Positions 38,101-47,642 of a stretch of DNA of 64,000 nt are shown here, piece after piece. The number at the start of each line of letters is the position of its first letter. Position 1 is the stretch's first letter. The DNA comes from Mikania micrantha. Lineage: Eukaryota > Streptophyta > Magnoliopsida > Asterales > Asteraceae. The DNA is taken from the NCBI GenBank assembly GCA_009363875.1, contig CM018696.1, positions 22,209,475 to 22,273,474 on the forward strand, in the 5' to 3' direction. A program made the translations under genes and the position numbers. Below the pieces are notes generated by a model that made no database searches, was not told where the DNA came from, and was given only the letters and a program-made list of their open reading frames with translations.

Positions 38101-39125
38101 TCCGTGTTTCTCCACTGACTAGGAGACGTAGGCTCAAACCCGTTCAAGCACAAACAAAATGGGGAGTTATTAATGTTGCATACCCCGAATGAACCGCACA
38201 CCGCGTATTGATCACAAAGATCGCTTTGTTGGGTCAAGTAAAGGTTCCATTCTTGTCTGTTATCAATCCAAAAAAACCGGTCCAAACGACCATTTGGCTG
38301 TATCACCAGCCTCGTAATAACTGAACTATCTAAAACATTATATTGATAGTAAATTTCGTTGTTGTTAACAACAAAGGTCAAGTTGTATAACCTGTTGATT
38401 TTAAAATTTGAAAACCCTGTAAAAGTGAGCCCGGTCCATGGACCCCCACGAAACTTTAAATCCTGACCATCGAATACGTTTAGCTGAGGGTAACCTCTGG
38501 TATCAATTGAATAAGAAAACTCACCGGAAGCAGGATCATCATTTGATCTCCAAGACTTGATGTGTCTGTCAATACCCGTAACTAGATTCCAACCCAGCTT
38601 CATTCCGGGAAGTAAAGTGTCTGTAAAAAAATCGAAACTTTGCCAGATGGGGTTTTCTTGATCGATGACGTCATCTTCCTCATGAACTATAAAGTTACCC
38701 GTATCCAGAAGCTGACCGATGGGGTTCTTCACTGATGTGGTTGATGAGTTAGTTGACGACCAGATGATGAAGCCCGTGGTGGTGTTCCGGATGATTAAAA
38801 CTCCCTGAAGGGTGAGAGCTAGCTCGATGGAGGTATCTGTGAGTGGTGTGTTCCGGTTGGCCACCCATACGACGGTTCCGGTCGATATTTTCTTGTACCA
38901 AATGCCGACATAATGGTTGATGGAGTTACCGGGGCTAAAGAAACCAAGTTCGAAGGTTTGTTGTGGTGAAACGATGGTTTCATTGATTCCAATGGTTTGG
39001 TTGGCAGATAGGGTGTCTGCTGCAAACGTAGAAGCTACTAATGTATAAAATGCTACAAGGAAACGAAAGATAAAATCTGTTTTCATAACTTCTTTTTCCT
39101 CCGTTAACATTCCTTTTGCTTCCAT
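20171..39125 (-). CDS. G-type lectin S-receptor-like serine/threonine-protein kinase
   Basis: Single-pass plasma-membrane receptor kinase (SD1 type). Seven exons: 37805-39125, 37234-37368, 36666-36814, 21270-21480, 20953-21190, 20730-20880, 20171-20476. All introns are GT-AG and phases agree, giving 836 codons plus TGA, the usual size and exon number for this family. Order: signal peptide (FIFRFLVAFYTLVAST; alternative start Met14 at 39086 gives a more typical one), B-lectin (WVANRNTPLTD), S-locus glycoprotein (GPWTGLTFTG), EGF-like Cys cluster, PAN (ECERMCKRNCTCTAYA), TM about 454-475, kinase. Key residues: LGEGGFGPVYK 525-535, Lys547, HRD 642-644 (RD kinase), DFG 662-664, APE 689-691. Extracellular ligand unknown. 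Intron 3 is about 15.2 kb of transposons. Family is certain. Expression and correct splicing across intron 3 are inferred. Confidence 0.9.
22365..22383. repeat. (TA)n microsatellite
   Basis: About nine TA units in an AT-rich part of intron 3. Confidence 0.8.
22462..22711 (+). mobile_element. Short non-autonomous Helitron
   Basis: Starts TCTCTATACTATTATAT and ends with a perfect hairpin GTAACACATGTGTGTTAC (8-bp stem) followed after three bases by GCTAG and then T. This is the Helitron pattern TC...hairpin-CTRR|T. The base before the 5' end is T and not the expected A. The last 60 bases resemble those of the copy ending at 25663. No coding capacity. Confidence 0.6.
23024..23215 (+). mobile_element. 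tRNA-derived SINE-like sequence
   Basis: A Pol III A box-like TAGTCCAATGG at about 23038 and a B box-like GGTTCGTATTC at about 23082 stand about 35 bases apart in tRNA order. The sequence then continues with GT-rich text common in plant SINEs. No target-site duplication was found, so the limits are approximate. Confidence 0.4.
23231..23467 (-). pseudogene. hAT transposase C-terminal fragment
   Basis: Minus-strand frame with TVTVERCFSVVKIVKTNLRN, RIGDDFLKACVICAVEKEAL and ESVTN. This is the C-terminal dimerisation region of plant hAT/ZMYM1-like (TTF-type) transposases, where xSVERCFSAMKIVKTxLRNR is conserved. Only about 55 recognisable residues remain. The catalytic core is absent, so it is a dead fragment in intron 3. 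Confidence 0.75.
23841..24400. mobile_element. MITE-like element with a GGTGGC minisatellite core
   Basis: AT-rich arms with TTTTCGAAAA and TTTTGAAAA words (23870-23960 and 24270-24370) flank a GC-rich minisatellite at 24006-24215 made of GGTGGCGGTGGGTGGCAGCG-like units. The arms look like inverted repeats of a small DNA element, but exact ends and target duplication were not resolved. Confidence 0.4.
25286..25663 (+). mobile_element. Short non-autonomous Helitron
   Basis: Begins TCTCTATTATTAAATACAT and ends CCGTGTAATACACGG (6-bp stem, 3-nt loop) followed by about 14 bases and CTAG, with T next at 25664. It shares the 3' subterminal text TTTCTAAATTTTTATTG with the copy at 22462-22711, so both are one family. 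Confidence 0.6.
26936..27411. mobile_element. Non-autonomous hAT-like element
   Basis: Ends AGAGGTGTAAACAAG and, from the other strand, TGGGTGTAAACAAATC. The interior has many CTCGAGCT/AGCTTGAG words. A related half copy seems to lie at about 26680-26810. The 8-bp target duplication is not convincing. Confidence 0.4.
27107..27134. repeat. (ATTA)n simple repeat
   Basis: About six units of ATTA/TTAA-type repeat inside the hAT-like element. Confidence 0.7.
27645..27984 (-). mobile_element. Short non-autonomous Helitron, minus strand
   Basis: On the minus strand it starts TCTCTCCTATTAATTACA at 27984 and ends CCGTGTCACACACAG, then about 15 bases to CTAA at 27645, followed by T. It shares the 5' text CGCCTCTCTC just outside and the AT-rich interior with the copy at 25286-25663. 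No coding. Confidence 0.5.
28057..28273 (-). mobile_element. tRNA-derived SINE with 15-bp target-site duplication
   Basis: The element is read on the minus strand from 28273. An A box TAGCCTAATGG lies at bases 12-22 and a B box GGTTCGAATCC at about bases 55-65, the spacing of a tRNA-type Pol III promoter. It ends in a short A-rich tail TTAAAAAATA. Perfect 15-bp direct repeats TTGTTTATTACAATA flank it (28042-28056 and 28274-28288), showing target-primed reverse transcription. No protein is encoded. The perfect duplication suggests recent insertion into intron 3. Confidence 0.88.
29464..29535 (+). repeat. 24-bp minisatellite, about 3 copies
   Basis: Three head-to-tail units of GAAGACGACGGCTAGGGTTT plus GTGA inside the Helitron. 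Confidence 0.75.
30051..30117 (+). pseudogene. Captured exon piece of phenylalanyl-tRNA synthetase beta
   Basis: After a polypyrimidine-AG acceptor at 30050 the frame reads RRTLFAIGTHDLD followed by TIDGPFTYE. This block is highly conserved in eukaryotic cytosolic phenylalanine-tRNA ligase beta subunits (RRTLFAIGTHDLDT-x-x-GPFTYE). Only about 22 residues are present and the frame soon meets a stop, so no enzyme can be made. The short block is distinctive. Capture by the surrounding Helitron is inferred from its position. Confidence 0.7.
30361..30689 (+). pseudogene. Captured 3' exon of a DnaJ (Hsp40, type I) gene
   Basis: The frame reads KAINDEG, then LYIHFIVEFPDSL and CKALEAV, then after one frameshift near 30510 MELDECEETALHDVNIEEDM, RRKQQTAQEAYEEDEDM and GGAQRVQCAQQ. 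This is the C-terminus of plant type I DnaJ proteins (ANJ1/DNAJ2-like co-chaperones of Hsp70), which end in a CaaX-type motif VQCAQQ. Here the stop is lost and the frame runs on to 30696. About 105 of about 420 residues are present. It lacks the J domain and zinc finger and is non-functional. Confidence 0.85.
31375..31470 (+). pseudogene. Captured exon piece of a receptor-like cytoplasmic kinase
   Basis: A TTTTTTTGCAG acceptor ends at 31374. The frame then reads INYLGQLNHQNLVKLIGYGL and KDDH. This matches subdomains III-V of PBL/APK1-type cytoplasmic kinases (E-x-x-x-LGQLxHPNLVKLIGYCxEDDH). The Glu codon expected before INY is TAA, and the Cys after GY is Gly. Only about 30 residues remain, so it is not functional. 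Confidence 0.65.
32484..33169 (+). repeat. 5' LTR of the Copia element
   Basis: 686 bp, TG...CA. It contains about 196 bp (about 32563-32760) that are missing from the 3' LTR. A TATA-like AAATATAAAAGGG is at about 32551. Confidence 0.9.
33228..35945 (+). pseudogene. Copia gag-pol with internal deletions
   Basis: The polyprotein starts MDANTSRMVNLNGSNYHVW (33228), followed by a stop at 33288. Gag continues with NLKYHDGTPVTDHLNVF and a decayed CCHC knuckle near 33905. The protease core reads WVAGSGATCHAT, so the catalytic Asp of DSG is Gly. Right after it (about 34195) the frame jumps to the end of integrase (LDVKTKPCIFLGYGQDEFGY), so the whole integrase catalytic core is missing. RT has NKWVYKLK, QIDVKTSFLHGDL, QSLYGLKQAPRQW-type text and YVDDMLIVG, with stops at 34904 and 35173. 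RNase H lost about 55 residues between LSNPG and AVSWQS, including the first catalytic Asp, and ends KHIDVRYHWIRD...MLTKDLA. Confidence 0.9.
36010..36499 (+). repeat. 3' LTR of the Copia element
   Basis: 490 bp. It aligns to the 5' LTR except for the missing 196-bp internal part and scattered substitutions, which suggests an old insertion. It is preceded by the purine tract GAAAAGGGGGAGAT. Confidence 0.9.
37440..37780. repeat. Long inverted repeat (fold-back) in intron 1
   Basis: Two arms of about 150 bp (37440-37595 and about 37625-37780) are near-perfect reverse complements around a short centre at about 37605. Each arm holds several TTTTAGTCCxTATGGTTT-type words. The transcript of the kinase gene would fold into a long hairpin here. 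It fits a palindromic MITE, though terminal duplications were not identified. Confidence 0.85.
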
Positions 39126-39204
39126 TCACGTACGGATCTTTTAATTACAATGGTAAAATAAAAACTTTTTTTATCAGAAAATGAAAATAAAAAATGGATT
39201 TAAA

Positions 39205-39298
39205 TTGACCAAGAAACGAAATGTCTTTTTTTTTAACCTTTTTTTTTCATGGTAATCTAGAAATTTACAAGTCAACACAATTTACGCGTATTTAAATA
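39205..39298 (-). promoter_or_regulatory. Candidate proximal promoter of the receptor kinase
   Basis: A palindromic TATA-like TATTTAAATA lies at 39289-39298, about 165 bp upstream of the first ATG. W-box cores (WRKY sites) occur at 39270-39275 (TTGACT on the minus strand) and 39205-39210 (TTGACC on the plus strand). These short words may occur by chance in AT-rich DNA. Confidence 0.25.
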
Positions 39299-39529
39299 GA
39301 TTTTATTGCCTTTTGAATTGTTTTTAAGCATATTCAAACTAAAAAAATGCACTTGTCCTTAAATTTCAATAATGGGGTATTTCCCCTAATCTTTATTGCA
39401 TTCATCAAATATCGTTTTATTTATTTTTTAACAGCTAATATATTTTAATTTTACAGCTTCTAACATCAATCTGGTATGCTTTTGACCGTACGTAGTTGTC
39501 CACCAACTCCAACGACTTTGCCATTGTGT

Positions 39530-39952
39530 TAAACGCCTTTGTTGGAGATTTCATTTAAAAACAACTTATTAACCTATTGACTTTTCAAAAATCTAATAAG
39601 TCAATAAAAATTTAATAAGTTAATAAGTTGTTTTTCAAACCTAAAAAGACTTTTAAAAATAACATTTTGTAAAAGGATAATAAATTGTTTTTTAAACGCA
39701 AAAAATTCTAACTTTTCAAAATAACTTATGACTTATTGACATAAAATTATAAATATACCACACCCTTTACTTTTTACCCAATAACCTTAAAATAATATCA
39801 ATAAAAAATGTCTTTTTTGGTAAATTTGAAAATTCATTTTGGAAAAGTTAATCCAAACACATTTTTCAAAAGTTTATTTCAAAAAATCACAAGTTAATAA
39901 TCATTTTTGACAAAAAGTTATTTTTATGGTAAATAAGGAATCCCAAACATGA
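39530..39952. mobile_element. MITE-like AT-rich element
   Basis: Arms with AACAACTTATTA / TAAGTTATTTTT and CTTTTCAAAA words in inverted order flank a short middle, and the right end reads GGAATCCCAAACATG. It resembles small hAT-like elements with poorly conserved ends. Limits are approximate and no target duplication was seen. Confidence 0.35.
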
Positions 39953-40134
39953 CTGAAAAAGTGATACCTGTTTAATAAAGTGACTTTTGTCTTTTTCATT
40001 AGATTTCGGGATGCAAGAATAATACTCGTCTCTCAAGGTATTATTTCATGCCACTCAGCTATTTCTTCTGTATTCTCAATGCCCGATCTTAAACGTTTTA
40101 AAAGGAGACGGAAATTTACAAGACTTAGAATACA

Positions 40135-41858
40135 TAAGCTTTCGGCCGAAAAATTAACACTATAGACAGAAAAATGCCTTAAAAAAGTTTCACCAATGTG
40201 TATTCTTATTGTCGTACTTGACACTTCAATTTTGTTGATTTTATATTTATTTGACTAAATTATTTCAACAACAATAATTGAGAGAGTTTCAAATTTTCAG
40301 ATTTTATTAAATATTTGTATGTTCAAATATAGTGCTACAATGAAAAATGGTATTTTGAAGCTTCAATACACATGAACTGTAAACATCTAACACTATGAAA
40401 ATCGATCATATTTTGGACGTAAAACATGGGATTGGTTATTTATCCACCAACTTTTTTAATTTAACACCTCACCGGCCTATACCGTCGTATAGGTCCTTAC
40501 GACGCACACTTTAGTACTTCACCCACCTCGTTGTCATGCAACTAGTACGTCACATACAATAATCTACATAACGTATAAGGCCTGGCAGCTGCAACATTAA
40601 ATTACTTGACATGAATGCAAACATTCCATGTTGCACACCACGTATGGCTCTATACGTGACGTATAGGTTTTAGCAATTAAAATGAACTCTGGATTCCAAA
40701 ACATTGTATGAGATATACGTGTAGTATAGCTTTATATACCACGTAGGATAAAAAAAGTACTTATTTTCTTTATTTTTATAAAAAAATGTTGATATTGTCT
40801 TGTAAAAGAATTGTTTATTAATTAACGTATGATTAAAAAAATTATTTTCTTTGTTTTTTATAAAGAAAGTTAATATAGTCTTGTAAAAATTATAAATGTT
40901 TATAAACAATTTTGTTTTTAAAAATTTTAATTTAATATCGTTTGTCATTTACTATCGTTTTGTTTTAATAAATACAAAATGATACAACACTTAAAAAAGC
41001 TTTTAGCTAAAAATAAGCTTCCGGCCGAAAAATTAACACTATAGACAGAAAAATGCCTTAAAAAAGCTTCACCAATGTGTATTCTTATCGTCGTTTTTGA
41101 CACTTCAATTTTGTTGATTTTATATTTATTTGACTAAATTATTTCAATAACAATAATTGAGAGAGTTTCACATTTTCAGATTTTATTAAATATTTGTATG
41201 TTCATATATAATGCTACAATGAAAAATGGGATTTTGAAGCTCCAAACACATGAACTGTAAACATCAAACACTAAGAAAATCGATCATATTTTGGACGTAA
41301 AACATGGGATTGGTTATTTATCCACCAACTTTCTTAATTTAACACCTCACCGATCCTGTATGTGTCGTATAGGTCCTTAGGAAACACACTTCACCCACCT
41401 CGTTGTCATGCAACTAGTACGCCACGTACAATAATCTACATAACGTATAAGGCTTGGCATCTGCAACATTAAATTACCTGACATGAATGCAAACATTCCA
41501 TGTTGTACACAACGTATAGCTCTATACGTGGCGTATATGTTTTAGGAATTAAAATGGACTCCGGATTGCAAAACATTGTATGAGATATACGTGTAGTTTA
41601 GCTTTATATACCACGTAGGATAAAAAAAATACTTATTTTCTTTATTTTTATAAAAAAATGTTGATATTGTCTTGTAAAAGAATTGTTTATAAACGTATGA
41701 TTAAAAAAATTATTTTCTTTGTTTTTTATAAAGAAAGTTAATATTGTCTTGTAAAAATTATAAATGTTTTTAAACAATTTTGTTTTTAAAAATTTAATAT
41801 TAATATCGTTTGTCATTTACTTTTGTTTTATTTTAATAAATGCAAAATGATACAACAC
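40135..41858. repeat. Direct duplication of about 0.85 kb, offset 889 bp
   Basis: Copy 1 (about 40135-40990) and copy 2 (about 41026-41858) both start near CGGCCGAAAAATTAACAC and end AAAATGATACAACAC. They differ by scattered substitutions and small indels, more than the 444-bp duplication at 11467. They contain many CGTATA/TATACG words and no convincing coding. AT-rich open frames found in both copies on the minus strand are low-complexity. Confidence 0.85.
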
Positions 41859-41942
41859 ATATTACATATGTAAACAACCAAACACAAAATATATATACAA
41901 AATAAGTGTTTGTACAAAATAGAATAAAGAAATACAAACATA

Positions 41943-43098
41943 CTAATAAAAATACAAACTACGAATAACGTCGATGTGGCGACGGCGGTGGGGCCGGGGG
42001 GGGGGGGGTAATGCTAGCTTGCCTCGACTGTTCGAGCTCGAGCAATCAGCGTAAGAGTTGATCCTGCTAATCAACCCGACGATCATGCTCACACTGGATC
42101 GGGCAGCAAGCTCCTGCAGTATGGCCTCAACATGTGTCGGAAGCCTCACTGAACGATATACGCGTACGTGGATGCAACAGCACATAGTGAGGACTTCCGG
42201 ATCCCTCACCTTCATCCCCCTCACCTCCCACCCCTGCACCAAAGAAGGCCTCACCCTAACCCCCTCCACATGCGTGGCTGCGCCCTCACCACCTCCGGTC
42301 GTTCCCTCCCCCTCCATGATCATCAATAGCGGCAGCAGGAACCAGATCTCCTCGATTTGTAGCGAGAATCGCAGACCGACCCCTAGGAACTCTCGGACGA
42401 TTCATATGCCGAACAACGTGCGAAGATCAAGCTTTGCCGGGTCGATAGGTGGAGCCAACTCCTCAAGAGAGTTCTAATAGAGATGCACTAAGCAGCGTGC
42501 GAGCTGGTAGGGTATGCCTGTAATCACGCAATACAGGTAAAACAAATCCTGTAAGGTGCACCACTCACGACTTTTGACACGTCTACTTATAGATGTGGCA
42601 ATAAGCAAGCGCATATATTGAAGGATGGTGCTCAGAAAGTCACTATCACCAATTTGATGCCACCACATGTAAGGTGGTTTCCTCTACCGCTATAATCTTT
42701 GTTATATATTGCGGGGTAATAGTCTCCAGTTCGTAGTATAAGCAGGAAGCAATAGCAAACTCAATCAATGACATCTCATGTCGCTAGCCAATTAAATGGA
42801 AAACTACTTGTGGCTGCGCAGCCAAACGGTAGGTAAACGTGGTGATGAACCCCACTATAATCTCCCAATAAGAAGGGAGGAAAGCCATCCCATGCAGCTG
42901 CTGCCACGGTGTGTCCTCACCTATACACTACTCCTCCTGCTGCCGCTCTATGATCTCCTCCAGGATGAGCCAGTCGATGGCCTTCTGGTGGCCAATACAC
43001 ATCCACTAAAACTTTGCACACTGTCCGTGCGCGAGGGAACCCTCCGTGAACCAGATTATCGGGTGCTCTCTAAGATCATCACCCTTGATGTCTGAACT
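41943..43098 (-). pseudogene. Athila-like (ORF1-type) retroelement protein relic
   Basis: Minus-strand frames with several stops give PWQQLHGMAFLPSYWEIIVG and FITTFTYR, then VVFHLIG and RHEMSLIEFAIASCLYYE, then SREWCTLQDLFYLYCVITGI and PYQLARCL. This resembles the N-terminal layout of ATHILA ORF-1-type proteins common in Asteraceae Ty3 elements (a W-x-x-L start, a F-L-x-T-F block, x-F-x-L-G-x...S-x-x-E-x-A...Y, then WCTLxDLFxLYCI). The rest is Pro/Arg-rich and uncertain. Recognition is by pattern only. It is clearly a relic with no intact frame. Confidence 0.45.
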
Positions 43099-43099
43099 G

Positions 43100-44302
43100 A
43101 AAGACATAACTACGCAAACGATGAAAGAAATTAGTTAATAAAAAAATCAAATCTATACGTGGTTATACTCTTGTGTTCGCCACTACGATTACATACAAGT
43201 CATCCCTTTTTTACTATGTCTCCCCTCTTTTTTGATCGAGCGGTGATTATAATATAACCATTGCCAAGTGCTCTGCTTTTTACCCACGCAACAAACTCAT
43301 CATGAGACATAAATTCCTGAAACAATACTACAATTAAACTTATATAATGCTAAGAAGATAACACTCAAAATAATTTATACCTGACATCCCATGTAATGGC
43401 CTAAGTTGAAATATCTTGACCGCTATGTTGTGGTTTATAAGGTTCATCATTTTGTTCATACAAGCTTTATTGCTTGTGTGAAGGTTGGTTATCCAATCTA
43501 AAATCCTAATTTCTTTCATGAACATAGAAAGCTTCAATGCAAGGTTTCTCATTTAAATTAGGCAGCCCTTGCTGTCTGCTCTTGTCATAATGAGATTGAA
43601 CAATATGTTCTTCCTTAAACATAAATATGATTAGTGTTTAGTTAATAAAAGACAAATAAGCAATAAAATTGATATACCTGATTAATCTGATCATTTTAAA
43701 AAAGAAGTTAACGTCCCAAAACGACTTTATCAAAACGACTTTATGCAGATTGGGTAAGTTGAACAATGTGTGTATAGTTTTTTAGCATATGCAGAATGTT
43801 TGAATGAATATCAACGCGTTCGTTCGTTTGTTTTATATATAATTTTAAGAATCTTACGTCATTTCGTCAAGGGTACTAGAATGCAATTTGAAAATTTATA
43901 TAGGTGTCGTATAGGTCAATACGCTACGTATGACAGTTCTATACGTACCGTACAGTATTGTACCGTACAGTATTGTACAATACGTACCACTTTTTTTGAT
44001 TCTGTCAGACGCCATAATTTACCTCGTATAATTTTCCCCTGTACACTATGTACAGATCCCAGAGTATGCTTCATATTATTATCCTCCATACGCTACGTAG
44101 AGCGCTATAGGTAGCGTAAAATATCTCATCAATGCTTAGAATGTCATTACTGAGTGTATTAAGGTCTTATATGCCGTGTTGAGTTCTCTACATGTCATAT
44201 GACATCCAATCATTGCTAAGAAAGTCTGTCCAGGATGTTTTTGTGCATGGCGTATGCCTTGCTATACGTGTCCTAGGGTACTATACGACACATATAAATG
44301 GG
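43100..44302. other. Non-coding stretch rich in TACG/CGTA words
   Basis: Continues the word use of 40135-41858, with ATACGT, CGTATAGG and GCTACGTA, most dense at 43900-43990 and 44085-44290. A 15-bp unit TACCGTACAGTATTG is repeated in tandem at about 43945-43975. No gene recognised. Confidence 0.35.
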
Positions 44303-44307
44303 CATGA

Positions 44308-47031
44308 TGTCGCACCCCGAGAAATCCCGTCCCTTCTGGGGCGCGAGCAACAACAGATTGTCAGGATCGCAGTCTCCGGTCACACAACATGCGAGACCTA
44401 AATGTCCGGTTTCATACGTACATCCAATAACTTGGATAAAACAGTTTGTAAAATCAGAGTTGCGGAAGTAAGCGTAGGTTATTAAAACAGCTCAACATTT
44501 ATAAGTAGCGGAAGCATTAACTTAAAACGGTTTTCAAAATGATACGTAACAATAGTTGCGGAAGCGATTAAAGATGTTTGACAATACATAAGTAACATGA
44601 TCAAATGATAACAATGTTTAATAAACTAAGACACTTAAACAGATGCATGCGACACCAGCCTAGCATCCTATTCCTTGTGCGCGTGCCTTAGTTACCTAAG
44701 AAAACATGCGAGTAAAGAGTCAACACAAAGGTTGGTGAGAGCACAGGTTTGTAATCAGCAGTAAACATCAAAATGTTTAAAGTAAAAGTTGCAGGCCTAC
44801 TATTCAATACAATGCAATATCAATTGATAGCTAGTCAATATGTTTTATATCATATGCGGGTTCGCAACCGAAGCTAACATGCTGCCTCCCGCCATATCCA
44901 TCCAAGATATGGCAAATGTTGTTTGGTCAATTATGCACTGTTCCGACCTCCAGTCGGGGTGGCCATACGGCTCGCAACAGTGGGGCTTGTCAGGCCCAAA
45001 TAGTACTATTTAGCATTACCATGCTAAGCGCCACACGCTACTAACGGTTCGGGGTGTGTTTAATGAGGACTTATCAGTTTGTGGATGAATGCCACACATA
45101 TGCATATACGATATTAGCATGTACAAAAGAAACCAAAAATGTGTAAGTTGTTCAAAAGTAGTTTGTATGCAATGTTTTCTCCCCCAAAGGTTTAAAATGT
45201 AAAAAGGGGCCGTGAACTCACCTGTTACAGCAGTCCCGGTGAATGTGTTCGCGTCTGCGAATGCTAGCAATCCTGCTAGTATGCACCTATAACCATATAG
45301 GTGTGAGTATGTGTTTTGTGGTGTGTTGTAATCCATACAACTCCAAGTGTCGGTGTGCTCAACCGAGTGTGTGTTGACGTGTGTTGTCTCGACGAATCGT
45401 TGGTGACACGATTGTTGTGTTTATGCGCCTTGATGCGCATACGACACCAAAGTGCATCCTATGACTCTAATCACATAAGTTACCATTTTTAGAAAGTTTC
45501 CAATTTAGGAAAGTGTGGTTATGAAATCCCATTTCACAAATCAAATCACTCCAGTATGTTTGTAAAACACGTTTATACACTTAAAACACAACGTTTGCGC
45601 ATAAATCACCATTTATGCCGTTTTGCCCAAATAAACTTTCCTTATTTGGAAAGTATCCGTTTAAAAGCTTGTTTTTACAAAACGAAGTTTCTAAATATGT
45701 TAAAAATCATTTCTAAACATGTTTCAACAATCAAAGTTCATCAAAACACTTTAAAACATCAAAAGCCCTCTTTTGATTTTTAAAAGTTTCCTTTTATAGT
45801 AAGTTTATACAAAACCATGTTTTTGACAAAATCAAATATCCCAATGTGTTTCTAAGCATTTCAATATGCATTTGACAACATCTAGACATGTCTAACATGT
45901 CTAGATCATCACAAATCCAAGACTTGCAACATAAAAGTTTCCTTTTATGGCAAGTGTACAAATACATCATCAAATCAACCAACAACTCAACCAAACTCAA
46001 ATATAACATTCTAATACTATCAAATCAGTAAATCTATGATATCTAAACAAAAAATCACCAACGCATTCGAGCACAATAACTAAACGGAGTTGCATGTGGG
46101 TTTTTAGCCCTTGCATGTACGATCTAGCTATAGAAAAACATGATAAACTACCTTAGAAGCTTAAATCCGTGTTAGAACAGGTTCTGATGATGACAAGCTA
46201 CTGGATCGTGGTTGTTCCAAGTTCTTGATGGCTCCTATCAACTTCTTCGAGCTCCAATGGTCTCCAAATCACCAACAATGGCTTCTAATGGTGTTAGCAG
46301 GGGTTGGGGCTTGATTTCAGATGGATTTGGTCTCAAAAATGAGTGGAAGTTCGGAGAAATAAGTGAAGAACCGAATGAAAATGAATTGGGGCTTGTTTAA
46401 ATAGAAATTTCGATCTGCATGGCCTTCACGTACAGCGAAGGCCGATCAAAATTCATCATCGCGTACCGCGATAGGATTCGGGAGTTTCGAATCCCGGTTT
46501 GCTTCGCGTACCGCGAAGATTTTCGCCGAAGGGGTATCGTGTACCGCGACGGGTCATATACTTGTTTTTCGATTTCGCTGATACGATTTCGTTCGCACTC
46601 GATCACTAACGCTTATTCTAAACATCTAATACATGTTTAACATGTAATCACAAAGTAGCACATAAGTTTGATTGATCACCAACGGTCGTGAGACTCGTGT
46701 GTGTTTCGAAAATTCTTCGAATTATCTTTGGCAGTTTGTGTTCGTGTCTTACGAAGTGTTTGCACGCTTGATTAATCCTAATCAACGTGTCATGCACAAT
46801 TCAATAATTCTCCGAATTATTGTTTTGTGTTAGTGTTGTGTTTGTCACACTTGGTTTCCAAAACCAATGTGCAATGCAATGTACGATTCGATAGTTCCTC
46901 AAACTATCGTTTCGTAGTCGTTTGTGTTGAACTCATCTAATTAAACATAATTAAATGAAATGCAACAAGTATGAATGTGAAATGTGAAGAATGTAAGAGT
47001 TGCAATTTACCTGAAATTGCCGGGTGTCATA
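44308..47031 (-). mobile_element. Solo LTR of a Ty3/Gypsy (Tekay-like) element, CATGA duplication
   Basis: The 2724-bp block runs from TGTCGCACCCC to GGGTGTCATA and is flanked by CATGA at 44303-44307 and 47032-47036. It is the full-length relative of the truncated LTR at 14412-16836 and a cousin of 53751-56631. Orientation is minus: four near-palindromic boxes of TCGCGTACCGCGA type (46424-46550) precede a TATA-like CTATTTAAAC (about 46395-46406) on that strand. No internal retroelement sequence is attached. Confidence 0.85.
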
Positions 47032-47036
47032 CATGA

Positions 47037-47642
47037 GAATATAGATTTGGGTGTGGGATTATAAGTACCCTAAAACATAGTTTAACAATCTACTTTACTT
47101 GAAAATGGAGTATTAGCCGTGGTTATTTTGGTTTATAGAAGAGATTGTAAAATCGCGTCTAAAAACCAACTATTTATTCAAATATATGCATATATTTAAT
47201 TTTGACTCGGTATAAAAGGATTTCATTTTTAGACTTGGTTTTTAGACACGATTTTTAGTTGTGGTTTGCGATGGTTTTCTGTCAAAGTTTTGGGTTTCAA
47301 TTTTTTGATGTGGTTTTTGTTAATTTTTTAGGCAGTTTGGGCATTATTTTTTTATAACCGTGAGAACATACTTACATGGTAAACCCTAGGTCTCCTATCA
47401 ATACCTGACTAACCAAAAGGACCAGGTAAAACACGGCTGTAAGCAACCGGGTCGGTGTCCTTCAAAGAAAATTGCCTAAGTGGGAATTGAACTTCAAACC
47501 TTTAGCTTGTCTCTTCTTCATTTTAACTACTACAACACTTCCTTATAAGAGAAACGGTTTGTGATAGTTTTTTGACATGGTTTTAGGTTTCGATTTTTAG
47601 ATTTTTTTTGATAATTATTACGTGATTTGGGCGCAATATTTA
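47037..47642. other. Unrecognised AT-rich sequence
   Basis: It has repeated TTTTTAGACACG/TTTTTAGTTG words but no gene. A GGGAATTGAACTTCAAACC at about 47480 recalls a tRNA B box but lacks a matching A box. Confidence 0.2.

Noticed and set aside
38819..39025. Minus-strand frame of 68 codons inside kinase exon 1
   Set aside because: Shadow of the kinase reading frame.
40670..40948. Minus-strand frame rich in Phe, Asn and Lys, repeated at 41604-41816
   Set aside because: AT-rich low complexity. It is shared only because of the tandem duplication, and the frame is not preserved at full length in copy 2.
42058..42477. Plus-strand open frame of 139 codons
   Set aside because: It is antisense to the Athila-like relic, and the recognisable motifs are on the minus strand.
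47450..47500. GGGAATTGAACTTCAAACC as SINE promoter or tRNA part
   Set aside because: No A box and no terminal duplications.
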